DNA of 51,602 bases, from NCBI GenBank assembly GCA_009782405.1, contig WRJC01000022.1, positions 1 to 51,602 of the forward strand. Direction: 5' to 3'. The position numbers were made by a program, and so were the translations under genes. Below are positions 8,163 through 19,667 of this stretch, in pieces (the first letter of the stretch is position 1; every line of letters starts with the position of its first letter). The notes under the pieces were generated by a model. That model worked only from the letters and a program-made list of their open reading frames with translations. It did no database searches and was not told where the DNA came from. The stretch is from Oscillospiraceae bacterium (GTDB taxonomy: Bacteria; Bacillota_A; Clostridia; Oscillospirales; WRJC01).

Positions 8163-10800
8163 ATTCGCCCTCTTCCTCTTTTTCCCCTTCTTCCGCTGCT
8201 TCTTCTGTTTCTTCTGTTTCTTCTGTTTCTTCTGCCGCCACCCTTATGACGGATTTTATCGAGACGCCCTCCGACATCTTCATCACTTTGACGCCGCCCG
8301 CCGACCTGTTGTTGTATACCGGTATGCCCGAAACCGGGGTTCTGATCATCGTGCCGTCGTCCGTGATTATCATTATGTCGTCCGTTTCGAAAACCCCGAG
8401 CGCCCCCACGAGCTCGCCCGTCTTTTCGCTGATTTTGTGGCAGGCCATTCCTTTGCCTCCCCTGTTGCGCCTTGCGAACCTGTCGAATTCGCAGCGTTTA
8501 CCCAGCCCGTTTCTTGTCAGGGTCATAACCGTTAATATATTGTCCCCGACTTTTACCATTTCATCGCCCTCGGGTTCATCTTCCGTTTCGTCTTCCTCAT
8601 CGACGTATTCATCCAAATCTATGATTTCAGTCTCGGTTTCTTCCGGTTCTTCTTCGGTTTCGGCGATTGCTTCCCCCGGAATTATCGTGAGCCCCGCCAC
8701 ATAAGCCCCTTCTGCGAGCCTTATCGCCCTGACGCCGCGTGACGTCCTGCCCGCCACCCTGACTGCCCCCTCGAAAAATTTTATTCCGAGCCCATTGGTA
8801 GCGGCGATGAATATTTCGTCGCCTCCGCCGGTTTTTGAAACGAAAGCGAGTTCATCACCTTCATCGAGGGTCAAGGCGATTTTGCCGTTTCGGTTTATCC
8901 TGGAAAATTCAGAGAGCTTGGAGCGTTTTATGACCCCGTTTTTGGTCGCCATCGCAAGATAGCCGCTGTCGCCCTCCGAAACCGGTATTATCGTGGAAAC
9001 CGTCTCGCCCTCATCCAATTCAAGGAGATTGACGATGTTCATGCCTTTCGAAACCCTCGATGAAACCGGTATCTCATAGCACTTCTTCCCGTATACCCTG
9101 CCCTTGTTGGTGAACATCATCATCGTGTCGTGCGAATTCGAGGCGAACATGTCAGTCACGAAATCATCCTCTTTCGTCGCCATCGCAGAAATTCCCTTGC
9201 CCCCCCTGCGCTGCGCCTGATAAACGTTTGCGGGCTGGCGCTTGATGTATCCCGCCTCGGTCATCGTCACCACGCAGTGCTCGCGCTCTATGAGATCCTC
9301 ATAGAATATCTCCGATTCGCTCTGCAAGATCTCGGTGCGCCTGTCGTCGCCGTATTTGCGCTTTATTTCGAGCAAATCATCCTTTATTATTTTTTTCACC
9401 GCGTTCGGGTCCCCCAAAATTCCGGAAAGCTCCAAAATGAGGCGGCGCAACCTTTCGAGTTCTTCGGCGATTTTGTCGATTTCGAGCCCCGAAAGCCTGC
9501 CAAGCTGCATTTCGACTATCGCCTGCCCCTGCTCGTCCGAGAACCCGAAATGCGAAACAAGCGAATGTTTCGCCTCGGCCACAGTCTTGGCGGCGCGGAT
9601 TATGCTTATAACTTCGTCGATGTTGTCCACAGCGAGCTTGAGCCCTTCCTGTATGTGTTCCCTTTGCCTCGCCCTTTCCAAATCGAACTCTATTTTTTTC
9701 GTGACCACTTCGATCTGGTGGCCGATGTAGCTGGTTATCAATTGTTTCAAATTCAAAAGCTTCGGCTCGCCGCCGACCAAAGCCACCATATTCATGGCGA
9801 ATGTATCCTGCATCTGCGTGAATTTGTAAAGCTGGTTTAAAATCACCGAAGCGTTCACATCCCTGCGCAAATCCACCACGATCCTCATTCCGCCCCTGCC
9901 GCTTTCGTCGCGTATGTCCGTTATGCCGTCGATCCTTTTGTCCTTGACCAAATCCGCCATGCTCAAAACCAAATTCGATTTGTTGACTTGATAGGGTATC
10001 TCGGTAACGATTATCCTGTGCGATTTTTTGTACTCCTCGATTTCGGCCCTCGCCCGGACCAAAACCTTCCCCCTTCCGGTCATATAGCCCTCGATGATCC
10101 CCGAAGTTCCGTAGATGGTGGCGGCAGTCGGAAAATCCGGCCCTTTTATGTGCGCCATCAATTCGAGCACGGTTATTTCCGGGCGATCTATCGCGGCGAT
10201 TATCGCATCTGCCACTTCGTTCAGATTGTGCGGGGGGATGTTCGTCGCCATGACAACGGCGATCCCAAGCGAGCCGTTGACGAGCAGGTTCGGGAACCTC
10301 GAAGGTAGCACAACGGGTTCTTCGAGCTTGTTGTCGAAGTTGGGCACAAAATCGACCACGTTTTTTTCGATGTCGGTCATCATCTCCTCGGCTAAGCGGC
10401 TCATGCGCGATTCGGTGTACCTCATCGCGGCCGCCCCGTCCCCGTCCACATTTCCGAAATTGCCCTGCCCGTCGATGAGGGGGTATCTCAGCGAGAACGG
10501 CTGCGCCATCCGAACGAGCGAATCGTATATAGCCATGTCGCCGTGCGGGTGATAATGCCCCATCACGTATCCCACGGTGGTGGCGGATTTCCTGGTCGGC
10601 TTGTTGTAGGTGAGCCCCGACTCGTACATCGAATACAAGATGCGCCGGTGTATGGGTTTGAACCCATCGCGCACGTCGGGCAGCGCCCTCGCGGTTATGA
10701 CCGACATCGCATACTCGAGAAAAGATTTTTTCATTTCCTTGTCGATTTCCACGTCGATGATTTTTTGGCTTTCGTAGGATGAATCCAATTCTAATTCCAT
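8143..10800 (-). CDS. gyrA: DNA gyrase subunit A
   Basis: An 885-residue GyrA. The winged-helix breakage domain has RALPDVRDGFKPIHRRILY, GHYHPHGDMAIYDSLVRMAQ and the catalytic tyrosine in AMRYTESRMS (Tyr128). The C-terminal pinwheel carries the GyrA box QRRGGKG. Two features are odd. The residue equivalent to Escherichia coli Ser83, which anchors quinolone binding, is Met89, while the Asp87 equivalent (Asp93) is kept. There is also a strongly acidic insertion in the C-terminal domain (roughly residues 710-747) and an acidic tail of Glu-Glu-Thr repeats. Introduces negative supercoils with GyrB. It follows the PfkB gene by 15 bases. Confidence 0.97.
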   Translation of the reverse strand: MELELDSSYESQKIIDVEIDKEMKKSFLEYAMSVITARALPDVRDGFKPIHRRILYSMYESGLTYNKPTRKSATTVGYVMGHYHPHGDMAIYDSLVRMAQPFSLRYPLIDGQGNFGNVDGDGAAAMRYTESRMSRLAEEMMTDIEKNVVDFVPNFDNKLEEPVVLPSRFPNLLVNGSLGIAVVMATNIPPHNLNEVADAIIAAIDRPEITVLELMAHIKGPDFPTAATIYGTSGIIEGYMTGRGKVLVRARAEIEEYKKSHRIIVTEIPYQVNKSNLVLSMADLVKDKRIDGITDIRDESGRGGMRIVVDLRRDVNASVILNQLYKFTQMQDTFAMNMVALVGGEPKLLNLKQLITSYIGHQIEVVTKKIEFDLERARQREHIQEGLKLAVDNIDEVISIIRAAKTVAEAKHSLVSHFGFSDEQGQAIVEMQLGRLSGLEIDKIAEELERLRRLILELSGILGDPNAVKKIIKDDLLEIKRKYGDDRRTEILQSESEIFYEDLIEREHCVVTMTEAGYIKRQPANVYQAQRRGGKGISAMATKEDDFVTDMFASNSHDTMMMFTNKGRVYGKKCYEIPVSSRVSKGMNIVNLLELDEGETVSTIIPVSEGDSGYLAMATKNGVIKRSKLSEFSRINRNGKIALTLDEGDELAFVSKTGGGDEIFIAATNGLGIKFFEGAVRVAGRTSRGVRAIRLAEGAYVAGLTIIPGEAIAETEEEPEETETEIIDLDEYVDEEDETEDEPEGDEMVKVGDNILTVMTLTRNGLGKRCEFDRFARRNRGGKGMACHKISEKTGELVGALGVFETDDIMIITDDGTMIRTPVSGIPVYNNRSAGGVKVMKMSEGVSIKSVIRVAAEETEETEETEEAAEEGEKEEEGEYERTDY
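8201..8234 (-). repeat. 9-bp tandem repeat encoding the acidic tail of GyrA
   Basis: TCTTCTGTT occurs three times in a row (8201-8227) with a partial fourth copy to 8234. On the coding strand it gives repeated Glu-Glu-Thr. Copy-number change by slippage would shorten or lengthen the tail in whole codons without breaking the frame. Confidence 0.85.
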
Positions 10801-10815
10801 TTTTCCCTCTTTGCT

Positions 10816-11805
10816 TTATATTTTGTTTTTTGTTGTTCTTTCGTACATTTCGACCATCTCGCAAGCGGTCGCAAATTCGGTACCGGGTTTTTTAACTTTC
10901 GCCGAAGCCGCGGCGACAGCGAAAGAAAGCGCAGCCGACCCGCCGTTTTTTCCCCCGCTAAGCTCAAACAGCCCGAAATAGGCGGCGCAAAAAGCGGAGA
11001 GGAAAGTATCGCCCGCCCCGGTGAAACCCATAAGCTCGACCTTGGGGGCATTTGCGTAAAAAACGCCCTCGGCCCCGCAATACACCCCGCCGTATTCCCC
11101 AAGCGAGCACAAAATCATAATCCCGGTTTTTTCATATATCTTTTTTGCTTCTTCTTTGAGCCCGCCGAGCCCTCTTTCGAAATTTTCGTCCAAATCGAAC
11201 TTTTTTCCCGAAAATTGCTCGAACTCGAAACGGTTCGGTTTTATGGCAAATGGCTTTGCGGAATTTTCCATGCAAAATTTTAACGCTTCGCCGTCGCAGT
11301 CCACGATAAACTTTGTTTTCGGGTTTTTGGCCGCGCCCAAATCCAATATGTCTTTGTAAATGTTTTTCCCGATTCCCGCAGGAACCGAACCGCCCATGAA
11401 AAAAAGGTCGGCTTGGCCCAACGCGCCCTCGATTTTTTCGAGAAGGGAATCTTTTTCCAAATGCCCGACCGGGCCGCCCGATTCGTTGAATTCCGTGGGT
11501 TCCCCGATTTCCGGAATGATTTTCACATTCATCCTCGTCTCGCACCGCGTGTGCGTGAAATCCGTATGTATGCCGCACGGTTCCAACAATTTCAAAAATG
11601 TCTCCCCGTTGCCCCCGCCGATGAAACCATAAGCGGTGGAATCGATCCCAAGCAACTTGAGCGCGCGCGAAACGTTCGTGCCCTTTCCCCCGAGGCTGGT
11701 CACCGAAGGAGCCGAGGCCCTGTTCAAAGCACCGAGTTTCAAGTCGCTTCCGAAATACATGGTTTTATCAAGCGCGGGGTTTAAAGCAAGGGTGGCGATG
11801 TTCAT
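10816..11805 (-). CDS. PfkB family sugar-phosphate kinase (1-phosphofructokinase/tagatose-6-phosphate kinase type)
   Basis: A 329-residue ribokinase-superfamily enzyme with TLALNPALDKTMYF at the start, the SLGGKGTNVSRALKLLG substrate loop and the GFTGAGDTFLSAF motif with the catalytic Asp near residue 270. This arrangement is typical of FruK and LacC, which phosphorylate fructose 1-phosphate or tagatose 6-phosphate. No fructose PTS or regulator is present, so the sugar is undecided. Its place between gyrB and gyrA (12- and 15-base gaps, same strand) is unusual; it must ride on the gyrase transcript. Confidence 0.85.
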   Translation of the reverse strand: MNIATLALNPALDKTMYFGSDLKLGALNRASAPSVTSLGGKGTNVSRALKLLGIDSTAYGFIGGGNGETFLKLLEPCGIHTDFTHTRCETRMNVKIIPEIGEPTEFNESGGPVGHLEKDSLLEKIEGALGQADLFFMGGSVPAGIGKNIYKDILDLGAAKNPKTKFIVDCDGEALKFCMENSAKPFAIKPNRFEFEQFSGKKFDLDENFERGLGGLKEEAKKIYEKTGIMILCSLGEYGGVYCGAEGVFYANAPKVELMGFTGAGDTFLSAFCAAYFGLFELSGGKNGGSAALSFAVAAASAKVKKPGTEFATACEMVEMYERTTKNKI

Positions 11806-11817
11806 TTTTTTCTCCCA

Positions 11818-15328
<3,511 letters not shown>

Positions 15329-15355
15329 AAATTCTTATCTCTTTTTCGTCCGTAA

Positions 15356-16573
15356 TTAATCCTTCAACCTGACCGGCAGCACCAAATACAGAAACTTCGA
15401 ATTTTCCGTGTCCATTTCCGCGCCCGGATCCGCATTTCCATCTTTTGGCTCATGGGGCAAAATCACCATCGGCTTCGTGGGGCTTTCGAATTTCAGCAAG
15501 ATTTTGTCTTCGCGCACCGCTTTCAGCGCGTCGAGAAGGTACCTGTGGTTGAACCCTATTTCAATGTCCTCGTCGTAGATCTCGATGTCGCATTCGTCGG
15601 TGGCTTTTCCGAGCTGGGTGACGGAAGTGATCTGAAGCAAGCCGTAGTTGTCGATGTTCCCTATATTTATCTCTTCTTTTTTGAATCTGAGCCGTATCAG
15701 CGTCTTTTGCTTGTCGTCGGTCATCAGCGAAGCCCTCTCCGCGCTTTCGGCGAAATTTTTGGTGTCTATGACCACGGTGGTCTTGGGCTCGATTTTTATC
15801 GAGCGCCTGTAATCCACGAAATCGCTTTCAATCAGCCTCGAGAAATATATTATGTTGCCAAAAGATATGATGAAGTGCTTTTTTGTGAGCTCGATGTCCG
15901 CCGCCTCGTCCTCGTCACCAATCAGCTTCAAAAGTTCCGAAAGGCTTTTGCCGGGGACGATGAAGCTCATGTCCAGCTCTTCGCCCGACTCGGGGTCCGA
16001 AATCACGCCGTCGAAACTGCGCCTCAAAGCGAGCCTGCTGCCATCTATGGCCACTATGTTCAGCCCGCCGCCCTTTATCTCGAACAGCGCCCCGTTGAGC
16101 GACGGGCGCGCGTTGTTGACCCCGATGGCGAAATGGGTCGCCGTTATCATGTTCTTCAAAATTTTCCTGCTTATCTTGAAGTTCTTCTCACCTTTGAGTT
16201 CCGGGATGAGCGGAAAGGTTTCGCCGTCGAAGCCGTGCAGGTTGAATTCACTCCTGCCGCCGCCTATGGTGACGTCGAAATCGGAAGTGGAGGATATGGA
16301 AACGTCCCCGCTTGGAAGGTTCCTGATTATCGAAGAAAACTTTGCGGCGTTTATTATGATTCTGCCGCCCTCCCTGATAGTTATCCCCTCGCCCGACAGA
16401 GTGACCTTGATGCCTTTTTCCAGGTCGTACCCGCATATGGTCAGAACCCCGTCGTCCCGGTCGGCCGCCAAAAGGAAGCATTCCAAAAGCTGGTTCGTGT
16501 TTTTCGAAGACACGGCGTAGGAAGCCGGAGCGACGGCTTCGTTTAAAATATCCCTTTCGCAGATTATGTCCAT
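15356..16573 (-). CDS. dnaN: DNA polymerase III beta sliding clamp
   Basis: The 405-residue protein has the three-fold clamp layout: MDIICERDILNEAVAPASYA at the start, FPLIPELKGEKNFKI in the middle, and a C-terminal YLVLPVRL motif that corresponds to the universal YxxMPxRL peptide-binding end. It is the processivity clamp for replication. It lies immediately downstream of oriC on the minus strand, the standard arrangement. A small insertion near residue 385 (GNADPGAEMDTENS) makes it slightly longer than usual. Confidence 0.96.
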   Translation of the reverse strand: MDIICERDILNEAVAPASYAVSSKNTNQLLECFLLAADRDDGVLTICGYDLEKGIKVTLSGEGITIREGGRIIINAAKFSSIIRNLPSGDVSISSTSDFDVTIGGGRSEFNLHGFDGETFPLIPELKGEKNFKISRKILKNMITATHFAIGVNNARPSLNGALFEIKGGGLNIVAIDGSRLALRRSFDGVISDPESGEELDMSFIVPGKSLSELLKLIGDEDEAADIELTKKHFIISFGNIIYFSRLIESDFVDYRRSIKIEPKTTVVIDTKNFAESAERASLMTDDKQKTLIRLRFKKEEINIGNIDNYGLLQITSVTQLGKATDECDIEIYDEDIEIGFNHRYLLDALKAVREDKILLKFESPTKPMVILPHEPKDGNADPGAEMDTENSKFLYLVLPVRLKD

Positions 16574-16680
16574 GAAACAAAACTCCTCTTTAAATAATTT
16601 TTGGTTTATCGTTTGTGAATTGCCGTTTGCAAACAGCCCGCGCGTTTCAACAGCTGGAAACTCATTTGAAAACTTCGCGT

Positions 16681-16741
16681 ATCATATATATACCATAATA
16701 TATATTTATTAGCAGCAGTAAGCAGTAGGGGCTGTGGGTAC
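16681..16741 (-). other. Basal origin unwinding element: degenerate DnaA box, GC spacer, DnaA-trios, AT-rich DUE
   Basis: Read on the plus strand backwards from a degenerate box TGTGGGTAC (16733-16741, two mismatches) there is a G-rich spacer, then trinucleotides of the TAG/CAG/TAA kind (16710-16729), then the A+T-rich run 16681-16710. Bacillus subtilis shows the same order (box, GC-rich spacer, DnaA-trios, A+T-rich unwinding region), where trios guide DnaA onto one strand. The trio register slips by one base in the middle, and the adjacent box is weak, so the assignment is inferred. Confidence 0.6.
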
Positions 16742-17035
16742 TGTTGAAATTATCCGAAACTTACCGAATTTTCGTGGCATTCGAAAAATTTTCGCTGTGC
16801 ATAATTTGTCGATAAGCCTGTTTGTAAAATGTTGGAAAAAAAAGGCAAATCTCAAACTGTTGACAATATGTTGAAAACTTGAATTCCCAACAACTTATCC
16901 ACAGATTTAACATGTTGATACTGTTGATAAGTTGTTGCTATGTTTTTGACTGTCCTGTTGACAACCGGATTGCCGGAACTGCATAAATGAATGGCGCCGC
17001 GAATAGTTTTCCAAATTTTTCCAAAAATATCAAAG

Positions 17036-17079
17036 TTATCCACAGGTTATCCACAGTATCCACAGGTTCCTGTGGATAA
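17036..17079. other. DnaA-box cluster
   Basis: Four 9-mers are packed into 44 bases: two perfect forward boxes, one with a first-base mismatch, and one perfect reverse box at 17071-17079. The cluster begins 12 bases past the dnaA stop codon. Dense boxes like these nucleate DnaA oligomers in known origins. Confidence 0.85.
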
Positions 17080-17090
17080 ATCCGATTTTG

Positions 17091-18617
17091 TCAGCATTTC
17101 GCGATGGTCGATATGTCGTTTATCTTGCCATGCAGCGCCGGGTCGCCTTCGATTTCTTTTTCTATTGCCCCGATGGCCGAATGGACGGTCGAATGGTCGC
17201 GCCCGAATATCCTTCCGATGGCGGGAAGGGAGAGATCCGTTATGTTGCGGATTATGTATATGGACACATTTCGGGCCAGCGACACCTCCTTTGTCCTGTT
17301 CCTGCCCTTTAAATCCGCGGGCGAGACGCCGAAGGACTGCGAAACCGTGCCGAGCACTTTCTCGACTGTCACGTTTATGGGTTCGGTACCCGCTATTATG
17401 TCGGCGATCGACGACTTGGCGAGTTCCAAGGTTATCTCGGAATTGTTCAAATAGGAATAGGCGTTGAGTTTTTTTATCGCGCCCTCTATCTGGCGTATGT
17501 TGGAGGATATGTTCTCCGCTAAAAAAAACAGCACTTCGTTCGAGATTTTTATGCCCATGTCTTCCGATTTCCTTTTGAGTATGGCGATGCGCAGCTCCAG
17601 GTCCGGGGGCTGTATGTCCACGATGAGGCCCGACTCGAAACGCCCCTTGATGCGCTCCTCCAAGGGGTTGATGTCCTTTGGGGGCCGGTCTGATGTGAAT
17701 ATTATCTGTTTTCCGGCTTCGTAGAGCGCGTTGAATGTGTGGAATATTTCCTCCTGGGTTTGGATTTTGCCCGCTATGAACTGTATGTCGTCGATTAGCA
17801 GCATGTCGCAGCTCCTGTATTTGTCCCTGAAACTCTGCGCTTTTTTCGGATTTTTTTCCCCGCCGGTGGGAAAGATCGAATCGACGAGTTCGTTTGTGAA
17901 ATCCTCGCCGTTTATGTAGATCGTTTTGAGGTGCCTGAAGCTCTTGGCGTACTCGTTGGATATGGCGCAGAGCAAGTGGGTTTTGCCCAGCCCCGAAGGC
18001 CCGTGTATGAAAAAAGGGTTGTATTTGACTGCGGGGTATTGCGCCACCACGGTGCAGGCCTTGTACGCGAAGCGGTTGGAGCTGCCCACTATGAAATTGT
18101 TGAAGGTGTACCGCGACCTGAAATTTTTGCTCGTCTCGTCTCCGGATTCGAGTTCGGAATTTATGATTTCCATGAAATTTTGAGCCATTCCCCCCGCGCC
18201 GACGCTTGGGCTGTTTGGGATATTGGCCGGGGCGGGCGTTTTTTTGTCTGAAGCCGCCCCGGCTATGGCTTCGTCGTCGATGCCGTCGAGCAGGATCATT
18301 TTTTCGTCGGAATCCATTTTTTCGCTTGTCACCTTTTCGTACTGTATGTCGTAAAGCGCCGCTTTCAGGTTCAGCCCGTTGTACAGTTCCTTGACGGCGT
18401 CGGTTATCAGGTTCAAAAATTTCGTTTCTATCCTTATCTTGCATATGTCGGTGGGAACGGAAATGAAAATAACCGCATCGGTCATGCGGAGCACCGATAT
18501 TTTGTCAAACCAGAGCTCGTATATGGAAGGCTTCGATATCGGGGGATTGGAGACGGTTTTTTTTATCTCGTCTTTGAGTTTGACCGTGATCTCGTTCAGA
18601 TCGGTAAAATTAAACAT
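17091..18617 (-). CDS. dnaA: Chromosomal replication initiator DnaA
   Basis: A 508-residue DnaA with all four domains: an N-terminal interaction domain (residues 1-80), an acidic and Pro/Ala-rich linker (about 90-160, longer than usual), the AAA+ core with Walker A GPSGLGKTHLL and Walker B LLIDDIQFIAGK, and the DNA-binding domain with GRDHSTVHSAIGAIEKEI. It binds the boxes just downstream of its own gene and unwinds oriC. A near-match box (TTATCTACA, 18673-18681) overlaps its promoter and might allow autoregulation. Confidence 0.98.
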   Translation of the reverse strand: MFNFTDLNEITVKLKDEIKKTVSNPPISKPSIYELWFDKISVLRMTDAVIFISVPTDICKIRIETKFLNLITDAVKELYNGLNLKAALYDIQYEKVTSEKMDSDEKMILLDGIDDEAIAGAASDKKTPAPANIPNSPSVGAGGMAQNFMEIINSELESGDETSKNFRSRYTFNNFIVGSSNRFAYKACTVVAQYPAVKYNPFFIHGPSGLGKTHLLCAISNEYAKSFRHLKTIYINGEDFTNELVDSIFPTGGEKNPKKAQSFRDKYRSCDMLLIDDIQFIAGKIQTQEEIFHTFNALYEAGKQIIFTSDRPPKDINPLEERIKGRFESGLIVDIQPPDLELRIAILKRKSEDMGIKISNEVLFFLAENISSNIRQIEGAIKKLNAYSYLNNSEITLELAKSSIADIIAGTEPINVTVEKVLGTVSQSFGVSPADLKGRNRTKEVSLARNVSIYIIRNITDLSLPAIGRIFGRDHSTVHSAIGAIEKEIEGDPALHGKINDISTIAKC

Positions 18618-18680
18618 GTTTTCATTCCCTTTGCTAAAAAATTTTTGGTCGGGCCTGCGGCAAAAACAAATATTATCTAC

Positions 18681-18709
18681 ATTATATCATACACCGCGAA
18701 ATTTTTCAA
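18681..18709 (-). promoter_or_regulatory. dnaA promoter
   Basis: On the minus strand TTGAAA (18709-18704) and TATAAT (18686-18681) are 17 bases apart. A run of A bases lies just upstream of the -35 box, and the DnaA-box-like TTATCTACA ends inside the -10 region. Confidence 0.75.
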
Positions 18710-18728
18710 GTGTTTTTTTTGCAAAATC

Positions 18729-18757
18729 AAAAAAAATCGGCGTTCAGCATCAACGCC
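18729..18757 (-). terminator. Intrinsic terminator of the acetamidase gene
   Basis: On the minus strand GGCGTT and AACGCC form a six-base stem around a seven-base loop, followed by eight T residues. The stop codon of the acetamidase gene is inside the stem. It separates that operon from the dnaA promoter. Confidence 0.8.
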
Positions 18758-19667
18758 AGTTTACGGCATCCGCTATATCTTTTCTGATCTCCATGCGCAT
18801 GGTCTTTTGCGAGTTCACTATTTGGCATACCCGCAGGTTCCCGTAGAACGCTATTGCCAGCGCGGCCTCGGCGGCTTTGAGCCCGAAATATTTTTCAAGT
18901 ATGCCCCTCATGTCCGAAATCGCCAGTTCGGACGCTTTTTCCATGGTTTCGGCGGATGCCGCAGTCGATATGGTTTCTTTGGAGATCACCAGCGGCCTGT
19001 TTATCTTCATGTCTTTTTTCAGCGCGACGGTTATGTCCACATCGGCGCATATTTCAACGCCCTGCCCGAAAACCTCCCCATCGCCCATTATGCCGTGGAT
19101 GTCCCCAATGCCGAGCAACGCTCCCTCGGCGAAAACGGGAAGATATGCTTTGACGCCCGCTTTTATGGCGTTGTTGTCCATGTTTCCGCCGTGGTCTCCC
19201 GCTTCCACGGAAAAACCGAAGTAGCCGCTGAAAATTTCCGGGGAGGCTGCCACGCCTATGACCCCGATCATGGGGCTTGCGGGAAATATTTTTCCGCTGT
19301 GCATCAGCTGCAAATTTCCGTCGGACAGCGCTTCGACTTCTATGTAATCGCGCCCGTTATATGTATTTTTTGTGGGAAGGCCGCTGTTGGGGACATTCAA
19401 AAATCCCCTGCCGACCAATTTTATGTCATGTATCTCGACTTCAAGCGCATCGCCCGGCATCGCCCCTTTTACGTAAATCGGGCCCGTGACGGGGTTGGCG
19501 TGCGAAAAAACATACCCTTTCCCCAATTTCCCGTCGCGATCCTCGACGGATCTGCCAAACAAAGCGTCGAGAGTTTCCACCGTCAGCCTTTCGCCCGGCG
19601 AAATATATATTTGCGGCTCGATGCCCGGCATAAATTGATTGTATATTTTATCCCTTGTTATCCTCAT
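18750..19667 (-). CDS. Acetamidase/formamidase family protein
   Basis: A 305-residue FmdA/AmdA-type hydrolase. The signature region AGDHGGNMDNNAIKAGVKAYLPV is followed by GALLGIGDIHGIMGDGEVFGQGVE, the family core that binds zinc and holds the catalytic glutamate. Family members release ammonia from formamide or acetamide; others have unknown substrates. The start at MRITRDK has an AGGGGG site about ten bases upstream and overlaps the upstream FG-GAP gene by 20 bases, so the two are translated together. Substrate not determined; the pairing with a polysaccharide-lyase-like protein suggests an amidated or N-acylated sugar, but that is only a guess. Confidence 0.88.
   Translation of the reverse strand: MRITRDKIYNQFMPGIEPQIYISPGERLTVETLDALFGRSVEDRDGKLGKGYVFSHANPVTGPIYVKGAMPGDALEVEIHDIKLVGRGFLNVPNSGLPTKNTYNGRDYIEVEALSDGNLQLMHSGKIFPASPMIGVIGVAASPEIFSGYFGFSVEAGDHGGNMDNNAIKAGVKAYLPVFAEGALLGIGDIHGIMGDGEVFGQGVEICADVDITVALKKDMKINRPLVISKETISTAASAETMEKASELAISDMRGILEKYFGLKAAEAALAIAFYGNLRVCQIVNSQKTMRMEIRKDIADAVNWR

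Larger units (their letters stand above)
16574..17090. other. oriC: Chromosomal replication origin oriC (dnaA-dnaN intergenic region)
   Basis: This 517-base non-coding stretch lies between dnaA and dnaN, the place of the unwinding half of the Bacillota origin. Four exact DnaA boxes are present: TTATCCACA at 16895-16903, 17036-17044 and 17047-17055, and its complement at 17071-17079. One-mismatch copies occur at 16807-16815, 16922-16930 and 17056-17064. A very A+T-rich segment occupies 16681-16710. Strand polarity of genes switches around this point to the left. No protein-coding signal was seen. Confidence 0.88.

Noticed and set aside
9377..10864. 495-codon open frame on the minus strand inside gyrA
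   Set aside because: A shifted frame of gyrA with Arg/Gly-rich nonsense composition.
15452..16546. 364-codon open frame on the plus strand opposite dnaN
   Set aside because: Antisense shadow of dnaN.
17047..18444. 465-codon open frame on the minus strand inside dnaA
   Set aside because: Shifted frame of dnaA; composition is His/Arg/Gln-rich with no motif.
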